Source: Symbiodinium natans (Eukaryota > Sar > Dinophyceae > Suessiales > Symbiodiniaceae). From it: a stretch of 64,000 nt of DNA. The notes beneath the pieces were generated by a model. The model saw only the letters and a list, made by a program, of their open reading frames with translations. It searched no databases and was not told where the DNA came from. The translations under genes and the position numbers were made by a program. The stretch is from NCBI GenBank assembly GCA_905221605.1, contig CAJNDS010002138.1, forward strand, positions 506,999 through 570,998, written 5' to 3'. Positions 49,676 through 63,901 of the stretch are shown here, piece after piece (the first letter of the stretch is position 1; every line of letters begins with the position of its first letter).

Positions 49676-50092
49676 GGGGCCGCACAGACGTCGGGTCACG
49701 CAGGTGGGCCACACGTGTGACGGGGCGCCGGCCAGGGCGCTCGAAAGATTACAGGCCCTTCACTGCCCACCAGGCCGTCCCACCCCCACCTTCCTCCCAC
49801 CCTGAGACTGGGGCCAGGGTTTCACATTTCACAGGCCTTTGCAAGTGGCAAGGCTTCAGATTTCATGGGCTTTCGGGAGTGTGCCGCCGCAAGGCCCGAT
49901 CCCTGTCGAGAACCCCGACCGAGGCATCTTGCAGCAGTTGCCTGTGCACACTTGCAACTGCTTCGCATGTTGAATTGCAGTTGGTTAATTAAACACTTGG
50001 CCCGTGACTGAAATAGGGGGGGCTCGACCATTCGTTCATGCAGATTGCAGTGCTTTTGCTCGAGCCAGAGGACAGCTAGGACGATTGCCGCC

Positions 50093-50437
50093 ATGAGCCG
50101 GCCTCCAGCAACATCGCGCAAGGTCGGGCGCGCTGTGGTGCTACTGGCGCTGCTCTGGGTGTCTTTGCCAGAGCCTAAGACCAGTGCTTTGAACAGTGTT
50201 AGAGGGTTTCCCGAGCAGCCTCAGGCGAGCAGCGCAGACGGCGCGGGCTTTGCTAGGAGCGGGGGCCGTGCAGTTTCCAAGGTGGGATGTGATGTATGGC
50301 ATGGAACGCCGAAGATCCGCAAGCCAGCGCGAGGTCGGTTCCTCCGGGAATATGGGCACAGAGCTTGCTGGTCGCACGCCGGGCCAAGGCGGGAAGCCGA
50401 GACCGACAGGAAATTCAGTGTTAAGCGTATGTCCTGA
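50093..50437 (+). CDS. Leader-like ORF with hydrophobic N-terminus (copy 2)
   Basis: Same length and start context as 30595-30939. The hydrophobic run is RAVVLLALLWVSLPEP, retaining signal-like character despite four altered residues. Coding status is unproven. Confidence 0.4.
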   Translation: MSRPPATSRKVGRAVVLLALLWVSLPEPKTSALNSVRGFPEQPQASSADGAGFARSGGRAVSKVGCDVWHGTPKIRKPARGRFLREYGHRACWSHAGPRREAETDRKFSVKRMS

Positions 50438-50533
50438 AGAGCTGAGGCTGGCGATGGTGAGGCCGAAGACAGTGAAGACGTCAAGGTGACAAGGGTTTTG
50501 TCGTGTTGTGTTTCTTGTGACTCACGCTAAAGC

Positions 50534-51382
50534 ATGCCAAAGAAGGCTGCCCCATCACAGACCGCTGAAACGGTCGAGGATGCCAAGAAGGGGATTGCCG
50601 GGAAGAAGGCGTGCACTCATGTCCTAGGTGCTTGAAGTGTTTGGGTTGTCAGTCAGCTTCTGTTCGTGCCAGCACTTTGCAACTCCAGGCCCGAAAGGCA
50701 GGTTTTGCCATGTTTTGCCTTTCTGACCCGCTTCAACTTGTATGATGTAGGTGCTCCAAACGCTCAACTCTGCCAGCAGCACATGTCTGTTCGGGGTCAG
50801 TCCATGTTTGGAGGCTTCCTCAGCAAAGTATGAGGATGAGGTGGATGAGGTGGAAAAGGTGGAAGAGGCGACGACCGAGGCATGTGTTTTTGCTGGTGCG
50901 GGCTTCGCATTTCTGCGTGGCTCCTGCAGGCCAGAGCAGGCTTCGATCAGGCAGGATCCGTGAAGGCTCGCCGACTCTGGAGCATCGCTGAGGATGTGCC
51001 CCTTGCTGCAGGACGAGTGGCTGCAACAGACCGCTGACCAGATCAAGAACTTTACAGTGAAGCAGGCGATTGGCAAAATGTCTCTTTTGCTTGAGCTTCG
51101 AGTCCGGGCTGCTTGCAGGTATGTGACTGGGCGAAAGCAGTGCTGAAAGCGAAAGGTCTCGATGAAGGGTTGGCAGCGGAAGCGGCCCAGCGGTTGGAAA
51201 ATGAGGCAGTGACAGGTGAAGTGCTCATCGGTGTTACGGTTCAAGAGCTGAAGCTGGACTACGGGATGAAGCGTGGCCATGCGACATTGCTGGTGAATCA
51301 GCTGCAAGCTTCCGGGGGCTCGGCGCCGCCGACGGCAGCGAGCGGACTCCAGGCCGGGGCCTTTAGCAGAGCTGGCTCGTGA
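50534..51382 (+). CDS. SAM-domain protein, predicted four exons (copy 2)
   Basis: Predicted exons are 50534-50627, 50751-50827, 51012-51056 and 51119-51382, matching copy 1 exon for exon. The SAM core differs strongly from copy 1 (here VTGEVLIGVTVQELKLDYGM), while exons 1-3, introns and the tail are nearly the same. The product would be about 159 residues. The helix pattern and glycine of the SAM fold are kept, so the change does not look like random decay. Confidence 0.6.
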
Positions 51383-52390
51383 CATCATGGGTTTCGTCGG
51401 TTTCGTTTCTTTCGTGTCAGACCGGAGTCTCACAGGATCCCCTCCTCGTTAAGCTGGCTCCACACTGCCTTCTCGGTTGGTTCTTGGTGTCTTCAGTGCC
51501 AGCCTCACTGCAGTGTTTGGCAGCTCGTCGTTAAGCCTCAGTGTTGGCTTGCAGCACTTGGTGTTGGCTTGCAGCACTTGGGGAGTGGGAGGGGCTTTCG
51601 GATCAGAGGGCTCTTGGCTGCTTCAGGCTCATGCAAATCTAGTTGCTCCTCGTGTTTTGCCGATGCTTCAGAACGGGGTGTCAGTCCTAGGCTCGATGTG
51701 GGGGGGGGGGTCAGCCTGTTTTGCGCTCGCTTTGCGCTCGCTCTCGAGGTTGCGGTTGTTTTTGTTTGAGGCTCGACTGTCAGGTTAGTCCGTGAGGGGG
51801 AGTCAAGGGACCTGGGTTCTTAGTGCTTGCCTTTAGCACACGGACCTTGCCGAGCGGTGGGGTTCCGGCAAGACGAGTGCAGGGGGCTTCTGCTTGGGCA
51901 TGTTGCCTTTGGCTTGTAGCACTCCTGCCTGCCCGGGGCTCTTGGTCGTCGTGCGTTTTCGTGCGGTCTACCGTTGTTGCGTTTTGGGGTGCTGCTTTCC
52001 TCTCAAGATCTCCTTGTGGTTAAGCTGTCTCCACTGTGTTGGCTTGCAGCAGTTCGGGGAGCGGGAGCGTCTTTCGGAGCAGAGGGCTCTTGGCAGCTTC
52101 AGGTTTCAGGCAAATCTGGTTGCACCTCTTTGTTTACCGGGTGTTGGTGCTGTTGGGGTCGGGCACGGCGAGCCCCACGGTCGGTTTCCTGATTAGTCCA
52201 GGTCGGGCGGGGTCTTCGAGGTGTAAAGACGGGCTTATGCGGTGAGCTGACCAAATGTCCCAGCCTGCAGGTGCCTGATGCACAAAAGGCCATCCAGGAC
52301 TATCCGAAGTCAACTCCGGCAAAGTCCCCAGTAAGCCCCACCCATTGAAGACAGTCGAGTCCGAGCCAACCTCCAGTAGCCCAACTGCAG
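51383..52390 (+). other. Intron-like spacer with repeated acceptor modules (copy 2)
   Basis: It is homologous to 31894-32540 up to about 52066, with a 21-base tandem duplication at 51541-51582 (TTGGCTTGCAGCACTTG). The final CAACTGCAG at 52382-52390 is a good acceptor in front of the NTPase frame. Confidence 0.4.
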
Positions 52391-52432
52391 GACATCCTTT
52401 GCCCAAGCTGGACTGTGCGCTCTCCCAGTGCG

Positions 52433-55163
<2,731 letters not shown>

Positions 55164-55605
55164 GTACTTACTTTAAAGTGTGTTCTTGCGCTTCAAGACG
55201 TTGCTTACATTGTGCAGTTGCAGGCCGGATGGTCAAGGCGATGGTGAAGCTGAGGAGGTGTTTGGCTTGCAGCTTTGCCAGTCGTTTCAGCTGCTCCTGA
55301 GGAGAACTCTTGAAATGGATCCCACCTAGACCATCCTGAATACTTAGAGCATGTATGTTGCTTTGATTTCGAAGGGCTAATTGGTAGAAGGGTATCTGAG
55401 CCTTTCAGAAAACACGGCTTCGCAACTGGCCTAGCCGGACGGCTTAAACACTAGTTCTTGACGCGGGGCTCTCCGTGGCAGACATGAAACAAATGGACCA
55501 ACGAGCTATTTCAGGCCCCTGACGTTGTTTTCTTTGTAGCCCTTTCTGTGTCGCCCCACAACATTCCCATCCTCAGCACATTGCGGAAGGGGAAGGGATG
55601 GAGAA
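55164..55605. other. No gene seen
   Basis: Spacer between the NTPase gene and the dioxygenase fragment. Short frames only. Confidence 0.45.
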
Positions 55606-55792
55606 AAAGAGGAGGCTCGTGGATCGACATGCACGACCAACCGGTGTCATTCAACGCCCGTCGGGTTCACAAAGTCGAGCCGCACGAAGGTCACATGAGG
55701 GCCGTTGCAGCATACACTCCCACAAAGAATTGACATCCCTGTGGTTCCCTGTTCCAAACATACATAGTAGAGACTCGAGTCTCTGCACGTAG
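55606..55792 (+). pseudogene. 2OG dioxygenase, C-terminal fragment
   Basis: It encodes SWIDMHDQPVSFNARRVHKV and AVAAYTPT, matching residues 153-187 of the protein at 3502-4170, then a deletion and LTSLWFPVP. The metal-binding HxD half is absent. The same dispersed repeat follows (55725-56080). Confidence 0.8.
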
Positions 55793-56080
55793 AAACTCAG
55801 TCTCTACCAGAGTCTGCCCGAAATCAGGCGGACTCGACCCAATCAATCGAAGAAACTCCGACCCCGCCAGGCCACACCATGGCCCAAAAGATTTTACGCG
55901 CATTTTACGGGCACTTTTGACCCTTCTAAAAGCCAGCCCTAAGCCCTCAGGACCGCCTTTTCGAGCGAGTTCCCGCCAAATCAGGGAGGAAGGACTTGCC
56001 CCCACAACCAAACAGCCAGAGGCCACGCCACAACAGAAGCCAGTTTTGAAACACAGATACAAGAGAGAGCGCCTGGAAGA
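55725..56080 (+). repeat. Dispersed repeat, copy 3 of 3
   Basis: Homologous to 3297-3560 (reverse) and 36275-36462. It overlaps the end of the dioxygenase fragment, as in the first copy. Confidence 0.75.
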
Positions 56081-57200
56081 AGAAACAGGCTCTCTTCGGA
56101 AGTTTTCTGTTATGAGGTGTTCTCGCAGTGTCTTTTTGCGTTGTCCTGGAGTTCTCTCTTGGACGTTCTTGCTCGAACTTGGCGGTCTCTTCCAGTTTCC
56201 ATGGTGACAGTTCCACCTCTCCAGCAAGCAGCAAGTGCTGCAGTGGTAAAAGCCATTTTTGCAGAAGCTAAGCCGGCAGCCAAAACCACGGACGCAAGCT
56301 GAACCAAGACAAATCGAAAAAGGCCCAAAATCGCATGAAACCAAAGCCAATTCTCACGCCATAAAATCTTGTTGACTGAGCAAGCAAGAGGCAAAGCACC
56401 ACCATGTTAAATGCCAGGTAAAATAAAAATTACATTTAAAATGGTTAAATTGCCGTTTCAAATAAGCGCCTGCCAGAAATGACTCTACTTTAGTCTGAGT
56501 TCTGACAGACCTCCGTTATTTATGGGCGTAACTACAGTGGCTGCGTTGTGGTTTTTGTGTGAAATTAAGATTTCCATGTGCAGTGTAGAAGTTCAAGAAC
56601 TGTGCGTCATCCTGTAAGGGTGCGACACGGTGAGTTTTGCAGTTTGCAGTTTTGTGTGCATAGCTTGGAGTCTGCTCAGCTTTTAAAGTTTTCCCAGTAG
56701 CCTAAGTACGATTAGTGGTGCAAGAACGTTTTGCCTCGTAGGGAACCACTCTCGTCGAGTTTCGTGACTTGAGGGAAGTTTTGGAGGTCCTTTAAGCCGA
56801 GCTGGCAAGTTGGAGCTGTGATACGTTTTCCACTTTGGCTCAACTTGCTTGCTTGGTTTGGACTTGTGTGAGTTGGCTTGGTTGTATCCTTGGTGCCTTG
56901 CTTGGCATCTTGGGGCTTGCAAGCGAAGCGGAAGTTCTGTGAGGCATTGAGGAATCGAAGCCGCGAAAACCACGGAGTGGATGCGAGTTGTCGGCTTGCG
57001 AGCAGCTGGGGAGCGGACCTTTGCGCTTTGCATCGACAGCCTCTCGAAATGCATAATTCTTATACATCTCTGTAACTGGGCTTGTAGCCACCACAGAGTG
57101 GAGAACACCTCCCCTAGAGAGTGAATTCATTCCGGCAATGGAAATCCTAAAGATGTTAATTCTTTACGTTTTTCATTGAAGCAGCGTCAAAAAGCCGTCA
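56081..57200. other. No gene seen
   Basis: Mixed composition with an AT-rich portion at 56400-56700. ORFs on both strands lack domain character. Near 57130-57200 the sequence begins to resemble the dispersed repeat and 3' end of the dioxygenase gene. Confidence 0.45.
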
Positions 57201-57212
57201 GCGTATACGCTG

Positions 57213-57739
57213 CTATTGCCCGCCCCTTGTGAGGCTTGATTTGTGATATCGGCGCGCGTTAAACGAAACCGGCTTGTTGTACATGTCGAGCCACAAGCCG
57301 CGAAGCCGATGAATTTTGTTTTTCATCACGACTTCGTCCGGTGATGTTTCTTCGTCGTCTTTGATCCACACTTGCCCACCTGTAAAGTCCCCAATGCAAT
57401 TGCATGATTTGGCAAACCGATTATGTTGCCCATGTCGCGATGCAGTCCGATGCAAGGGTTCAGAATCACGGCCAACAACGTCCATTTCTCACCCTGGAAG
57501 CGATCCCGTAGAAAGTGATTGAGTGCCACGCATGCCTCTTTCGCGATGGAGGCTTTGGACAGGTCGGAAGCATTGCCGGCAAACGCATAGACTCCTAGGG
57601 TGCAGTATATGTTATAGCACCCTGCCCCGATGGCCCGGCGGTGACCCTTATGCTTCCATTGCTGTGACCAAAGATCGAGCAACTTCACCAGGTTATGCTC
57701 GGTGGGGTGCTCCACGACGGCTCGGCACGCCTGCTCCAT
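57213..57739 (-). pseudogene. 2OG dioxygenase, diverged and frameshifted copy
   Basis: It starts at ATG 57739. The first frame contains IYCTLGVYAFAGN and IGLHRDMGNIIGLPNHAIALG with the HxD motif intact. After a shift near 57385 a second frame gives GGQVWIKDDEETSPDEVV and FNARRYHKS. Past another break PHKGRAIAAYT is readable, which keeps the arginine lacking at 3502-4170. It is the most diverged stand-alone copy. Confidence 0.82.
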
Positions 57740-59339
57740 GTCTTCTTTTCTTTCACACGATCGGTGGTCGTGCTATGTCCTTGCGGATAAGCAGCAAGCG
57801 CCCACATGCAGGAAGCTGATTCTTTGGGAGACAACCAGGGCTCGGAGCCCCTGTCGGGGAATTTAAGGAAAGCTTGCTCTCTTTGTTGTTTGCGAGTTCG
57901 GCCACTCTTCCGGCAACCTCGTCTTCCCTTGGCGACCCAGTGAGTGTAAAGGCGACTCTCCCCGGTATATTTTTATAAGTCTACGAAGAGTCCTGGGAAG
58001 CCTCCTTGAAGCTCTCAGCCATTGCGCTCGAAACTTGAAACCTTGAGCCCGAGAACCGGCGCCTTTGTAATCCTTCATGCTGCGCAGACAGCGTGCAGGT
58101 AGCCGATACATAGCTGTGGGGCACTCTGTCCCCTTGCTCCGGGTGTCTCCCGGCCCGAGGCGACAACGCGAAAGCAGAACTCGAGGCCAAGCTGCAGGTG
58201 TGGGGCGCTGGGGGCACTCGGGGATCGTGGATGTTTCGTAGGGCGCGTTGCGCAACCGACGTCCCAAGCTAAGCTCCTCCTTTGCCTTGCCCGTGTCTCT
58301 GGCACGTCGGCTCCGGAGGCCCTGCCGCTGAAGCGGAAAAACCCTTCTCGTTTGATCCTGAGAAGGCGCCCGGCGGCTGGTTGCCCCCAAAGTTGGTTCC
58401 TGAAATTGCGCTGCCTAAAGCCCTCCCCACAAGAAATGTTATATGCCCCCCAAGAGCCGCATCCACAACATTTTACCATTCTGCCGAGACCGCTAGTTTC
58501 CAATCTCTTTGGCCTTTGGATTCTGGGCTCGCGCTTCCTGTAGAAGCGGTCGCATAGAAGCCTCCTCCAGGTGACGCAACAGGGAAACCCACCATCAACA
58601 GCGACCGCCCCCTTGAAGCCTTCCTAGATCCGGTGTTGAGACCCATGACTCTCATATCGTGGTCAATCATCGTCTCATCACGGGGTCTTTGTCTCGGCCG
58701 TGCTTTCATCGATGTGGTCCAAAAAGATGCTTCTCTAGACCGTAGGGTAAATCCTCAGGAACCCTCCTTGATCAGCCGTTGGGGTCCTTCACTGTTCATG
58801 TCGCGGCATCTGGAAAAGAACATCCCTGGACCTCAAACCCGGCCGAACCATAGCCGCAGTGCAACTTGTATGACACCTTTCGGAAGGCAAGCATGGTGGT
58901 AGGGCAGGGCTGGGGTTTTGCCGGTTCTTCCCCTTACGCAACGCAAAGACCCCGGAACATCCCCCAACCAGCACAATTGGCCTTCGTAGGGTGTCGGTCG
59001 CCGCACTTCTCCCAGCAACGAGACTTAAACATCTGCCACGCGCAGGCTGGGGTCCGACTCTAGAGGGCGCCACTCGGGATCTTCAGCCTGGAGTCATCCT
59101 GGCGTGGCAAAGAAAAGTCCGAAATGCACTGAGGGTTGATGACTAAGCTTTAAGGATTAAGATGGCATTTGCGGGGAGAGCCCGCTTCCTGAATAGAGCA
59201 TGCCATGAAAGCCGGTAAAAGGCGGCTCAGGGGGCTGAAGCTTGTAAGGCAGCATGGTTTCCAGGACACCCCCGTGTCAATCTCGCCTCAACCCAAGATT
59301 CCTCAAACTGATGAAAGTTAGAATTACAAAAGGGATGTC
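57740..59339. other. No gene seen
   Basis: About 1.6 kb with ORFs up to 175 codons, none with protein-like composition or motif, and no clear repeat. Confidence 0.45.
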
Positions 59340-60004
59340 ATTTTCATCCTGTGGTATTAAGGGGAGCATTAACTGAAGAACCTACTAAATTATCCAATAA
59401 TATCGAATATACCAATAATAATCACAACAAAAAATCGTCAAATTCTACAATGATACTAACTCATATGCCTTCTTTATCACCACTAGTATCTACCTCCGAC
59501 CCCCTAAATCTTCAGAGCCTCTGCCAAAACCTTACAGACTCAATATCCCTCAATTCTTCAACCCTGAATCTAAGACCCCACACAATCAGATTTCCTACAC
59601 GGGAATTTTCAATATTTTTATATCGTACCCTATCGCACTCTACCCATATCTGAATCCCAAACTTTTGGAACTCTTGAAATATCCCCCCGAAATTATCCCT
59701 GAATAATAGATAAACCATGCACTGGGAGAAATCGTACTTCAACTCGAATTTACTGCCAATCGCTTCCCGAAAATACTAAAGGACATCATACGCCCTCATC
59801 TTACAGAAATCGTCATCGACATTCTTTGGTTAGAATGGGATAAGATGAGAAGATACGAATATATATGATCTATATATTTTTCTTATTTATATATCCCCAT
59901 AAAAGGCTACGGGCTCGACCCCTATTTTCGCTCTGCGGCCGCCCCGTCGGATGCCCCGCCTCCTCTTCCGGTCCATTTGGCTGCTTGTGAGGGCCTTGCA
60001 GGGG

Positions 60005-60340
60005 GATCCTGAAAATTCCCGGAATTTTAACACTTTTTGTCTAAAAACCCTGGGAATTTTGGGAATCACCCGGAGCTGAAAATTCCCGGAATTTAGGAAT
60101 TGTCCGGATTGAGGTTTGGGCTTGCCGGGTTGGATTTAAGGTTCCAGCGCAACACTGATGACGTGGGTGCCACTTCACCTTCAAGGAAATCTTCAAGGAA
60201 ATCTCTTGGTCCAGGATAGTTCCGATGACGGTCGCCGCCCGCCAGCTGTTCAAGGGGGTTCGGCCTCACGATCACATATCAGCAACAGCTCTCGAAAAAT
60301 CCTAGGAATTTAAATTCCGGGAATTTTCGGGATCCCCCGG
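60005..60340. repeat. Repeated AATTCCCGGAATT-type palindromic words
   Basis: AAATTCCCGGAATTT occurs at about 60016 and 60078, and related words TTAAATTCCGGGAATTTTCGGGA near 60308. Each is a near-perfect inverted repeat. Confidence 0.65.
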
Positions 60341-60544
60341 GTTCAGGGTTTTACGCTTTACGGTGTAGGGTTTTGGGGTTTAATAGAAATTGTATAGGGT
60401 TTGTGTCCGGAGTTTTGTCGTGTTTTGGGGGGGTTTTGTTTTTTGCTTTTGCTGTAATGGTTTGGGTTCTGTCGGGTGTGGTGGGGGGTGGGTGGTTTTG
60501 GGGTGCTGAGGGGTTGGGGCTGAAAGGCTGGGGTTTTGGGGGGT

Positions 60545-61025
60545 TTTCCCGAATGCCCGTGGTGGTGGTCCCGTGGTGGTGGTCCGTGGTCCCGTGGTGT
60601 TCGTCGTGGTGGTCCCACAGCGTGGTGGTGGTCCCGTGGTGGTGGTGCTCCTTTGGTAGTGGTGGTCTGTCGTGGTGGTGGCGGTGTCCGTGGTGGTGGT
60701 GGTGGTGGTCCCTGGTGGCCGTCGTGGTGGTCCCGTGGTGGTGGTCCCATGGTGGTGGCCGGGTGGCGGTGGTCCGTGGCGGTGGTCCGCGGTGGTGGTC
60801 TCGTGGTGGTGGTTCCGTGGTGGTGGTCCTGTGGTGGTTGTCTCGTGGTGGTGGTCCCGTGGTGGTGGTCCCGTGGTGGTGGTCCCGTGGTGGTTGGTCC
60901 GTGGTGGTGGTCCGTGGCGGGGGTCCGTGTGGGTGGTTGTGTTGGTGGTCGTGGTGGTGGTCTCGTGGTGGTGGTCTCGTGGTGGTGGTCTCGTGGTGGT
61001 GGTCTCGTGGCGGTGGTCCGTGGTT
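60545..61025. repeat. GTGGTGGTCC minisatellite
   Basis: Units of 12-15 bases based on CGTGGTGGTGGTCC repeat across about 480 bases. Long ORFs in several frames on both strands are by-products. Confidence 0.9.
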
Positions 61026-62248
61026 TGGGATCTTCTTTTCAGGAATGCCTGGATCATTTGAATTTCGATTCATAGAGGGGATTCCATAGGACCATCGAAA
61101 TCCAACGTCTTGATGCCATCGCAACCTTCTTGAATCTATAAGATCTGACTTATGAATTTTCTTTTCATTCGAATTCCTTGTAGGATGTCCCTCGCGCAGG
61201 ATCATGGATCGAATCTATTTCTTGAACACGATGGATATTCTTGGAGGAGATTGAAATCATATTTCGTCTCATCAGAATATTTTTTGAATCGGGGGTTCGT
61301 CTCACTTTTGATTCTTTGCATTTAGGAATCTTCGATTCTTCTTATTCTTTTTTCGTTTTTATGGGATGACTTGTAATTGGGGGTGATGACGGATTTTTAA
61401 GCACGTCGAGGCATCTTGGAGAATTCAAAATTCATCTTGCTCTCGTGGATGAGGATTCCCTTTCATTTGTTTAGGCGCACATAACGCTTGGATGATGAAT
61501 TTCATTTATAGAATAAATTTCCGGATTCGAATTTGGACACTTTGTCCCTTCAAGCAGCCAGATCCTAAGTCTTAAACGATAATCCTTAAATCTTGCTTTC
61601 ACGCTTCAGCATTCGTTCGAATTCTTATTGACGCTCGCGCGTCAGGCTCTCAGAATTCTATAAAGGGATCCCGAAATTAAGTGGATCTTTTACTTATCGA
61701 TTTCTTCAAAGCTTTGGCGTACGTCTTCTTCCATTCAATAGGTGAATATGTCGTCGATGGAATCGATGGGTCCCCTCTAGTTCTTCCAAAAAGATTGATG
61801 GAAGAATAATATTGAATACATTCTTGATATCATTTTCTAAGAGAATTATATCGATTCTCTATTTATTCTGGATAATCTAATCTTTGGTCACATGAATGAG
61901 AACCTCAATATCTTTCATGATAACCGCCACTAATTCATGAGGAAATTATCATATCTTAATATTTTTTATTATTTAAACGAAATGTATACTTAAAGACCAA
62001 TTTATGGAATACTCATCCTATTATGAATTTAGTTACGGGGCAAGTGATAAATCATCGTAAGAAAGACCATGACAAAAAACCACTTCAAATGAATCAAAGA
62101 GAACCCCCAGAACCACAACAAACGAAAAAACAGGCGAAATCCCAAATGACGCCAGAACATAAGAGAAAACACAACAAAGACAAAGGAATTCTCCAAAAGT
62201 GAAACAGATAAGAATCATGAAAGTGAAACAATTCCAGAAACTCAACGC

Positions 62249-62600
62249 CTCACTTGACCGCCGCCAACCATCGTGGGGCAAAACTTTCCAATTTGCGCGG
62301 GGGGGGGGGGGGGGGGGCATCATCATGATAAATCATCCTTCAAGAAACTGCCAACAAGAATGCGCGAGAGACACCACAATCCTCTGGCGCAATGAGACTG
62401 GATATTCATACCCGTTCACAACACCTATGCACGTGTCGTTGGACATCAATCGAAATGCGAGACATGAATCGTAAATGAGTGTGATCCAATATTTATTGAA
62501 TTTTACGATCAACCGCCTGGCCTCACTTGACCGCCATCAGCCATCGTGGGGCAAAGCTTTCCAATCTACGTGGGGGGGTTATCATCGCTGTCCATGGCGT
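62249..62600. repeat. Pair of about 70-bp repeats with G runs
   Basis: CTCACTTGACCGCC...CATCGTGGGGCAAA...TTTCCAATC/T occurs at 62249-62300 and 62521-62570, each followed by a run of G (18 bases at 62301-62318 in the first, 7 in the second). Confidence 0.75.
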
Positions 62601-63148
62601 TTGTCAACAGGGCTGCGCCGGATTGCAGGCCGATTACAGCGGTGGCAAGGAGTGCCCCGCCAGGCACCCCTCCAGCATGTTCCTGTTGACTGCTTTCGTC
62701 AGATCTGCCGGCTGATAGAGCGTCAAGACGTTGCTCGCATTGGTTCGCTGTCGTGGATGGGGCGAGGTTGTTTGCTTATGTTTGCTTGCTTGTGCGCTTT
62801 TCTCGGTTAGTAAAGAGCGAGAACGCCGAGAAAGCACTTTGCGCAGAGCACGGGCCTTTGTTTGCTGTAAGAGCGAGAACGCAGCAAAGGTTTATGCTCG
62901 ATGCATCCAGTCCGCGTGCAGTGGCTGTGCTGCTTGCTGTGTGGCTATATCAGCCATTCATTGCATGCGTGAGGGCTGTGCTGCTCACTGTGTGGCTTAC
63001 ACCAGCTTTTTGCCCATTGATGCGAATAACTGCCCGACACCCAGCAGCAGCTTGTCTTCCACCGTGCAGCGTATTAATTCTTTGCAACATTGGAGTGCGC
63101 TCAGCAATTGCCACGCCTCTGGCTAGTACGAGTCTTGCCCCAGGTGCC

Positions 63149-63330
63149 GCACATGCACAGGCTCAAGGTGCACAGGCCCGTCCGGGTCAGGCGTGGCTGT
63201 AGGTGCTCGCACATGCACACGCTCAAGGTGCACAGGCCCTTCCGGGTCAGACGTGCTCGCAGGTGTCCGCAAATGCACAGACTCAAGCTGCGCAGGCCTG
63301 CAGGCACAGGCTCAAGGTGCACAGGCTCGA
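63149..63330. repeat. 60-bp tandem repeat, three units
   Basis: Units start at 63149, 63209 and 63269 (GCACATGCACAGGCTCAAGGTG and variants). One frame gives HAQAQGAQ-like repeats, but no gene is supported. Confidence 0.8.
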
Positions 63331-63730
63331 GGTGCCCAGGTCCATGCCCAGGTCCTGTCGGACACTTTCCTCTAGCGTGTCAGACGGGTTGGGGTGCAGC
63401 CTTCATACTGTCGTTTGCAACATTGCGCAAGCCTCATGCGCGTTGTCCTGCGTTTTGGGTGTAGGAGGGCTTAGGATCGCACTGTTGAGGTCTGCTGCCC
63501 GCTCCCCAAACCAAAGGCGATTAACAAACGAACGGTCTTGCCAGTCGGTGCAAGCGTGCTGGGTTAGCTGAGGTGTAGTGTTAAATTGTCCTTTAGTAGC
63601 ATTCCCTTCCCTCAAAATGCTCCCTTACATCCACTTGCCCATTATGCACCTAGCGCTGCGGGGCTCCGCGAAGGCGTCTGTCTTGTTGATCAGCCTGGCG
63701 GGCTCGTCTGTGTGCAGCTCTGTGCGTTGA

Positions 63731-63901
63731 TGTACAGAGTCGCAAGAATGCCGGAGCTCTTCTTGCAACAGCCCGGAAGCCAACAGGTCTGCGCAACTCA
63801 AGTTCAAAACGCTGTGCGACTTGCTGCCATCCGAGCTGAAGGATGCAGGGCTGCGTCCCCTGCCAATGATTGCACGGCAACTAGACAATGTTCTGACTTG
63901 A
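63731..63901 (+). CDS. Exon-like fragment near the window end
   Basis: This 56-codon open frame reads AQLKFKTLCDLLPSELKDAG and PMIARQLDNV, protein-like and helical, ending at TGA 63899-63901. An ATG at 63919 opens another frame to the window end (MDSSCKRAQGL...). Either could be part of a host gene cut by the window. No family recognised. Confidence 0.35.
   Translation, partial: CTESQECRSSSCNSPEANRSAQLKFKTLCDLLPSELKDAGLRPLPMIARQLDNVLT

Larger units (their letters stand above)
39592..52066. repeat. Segmental duplication, copy 2
   Basis: Same order and orientation as 3632-32540. The left boundary is sharp at 39592, just after an A-rich run. It lacks the retroelement and a 7,390-bp PLV segment. 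Confidence 0.85.
59340..62560. other. AT-rich tract of foreign-looking composition
   Basis: The sequence turns sharply AT-rich, with frequent GAATC/GATTC words and short ORFs only. It contains a region of GGGAATTTTC/CCCGGAATT palindromic words (about 60005-60340) and a GGT minisatellite. No gene, organelle gene or element end was identified. Confidence 0.55.

Noticed and set aside
60351-61205. Histidine/threonine-rich ORF of 284 codons and its counterparts
   Set aside because: By-product of the GGT minisatellite, open in several frames on both strands.
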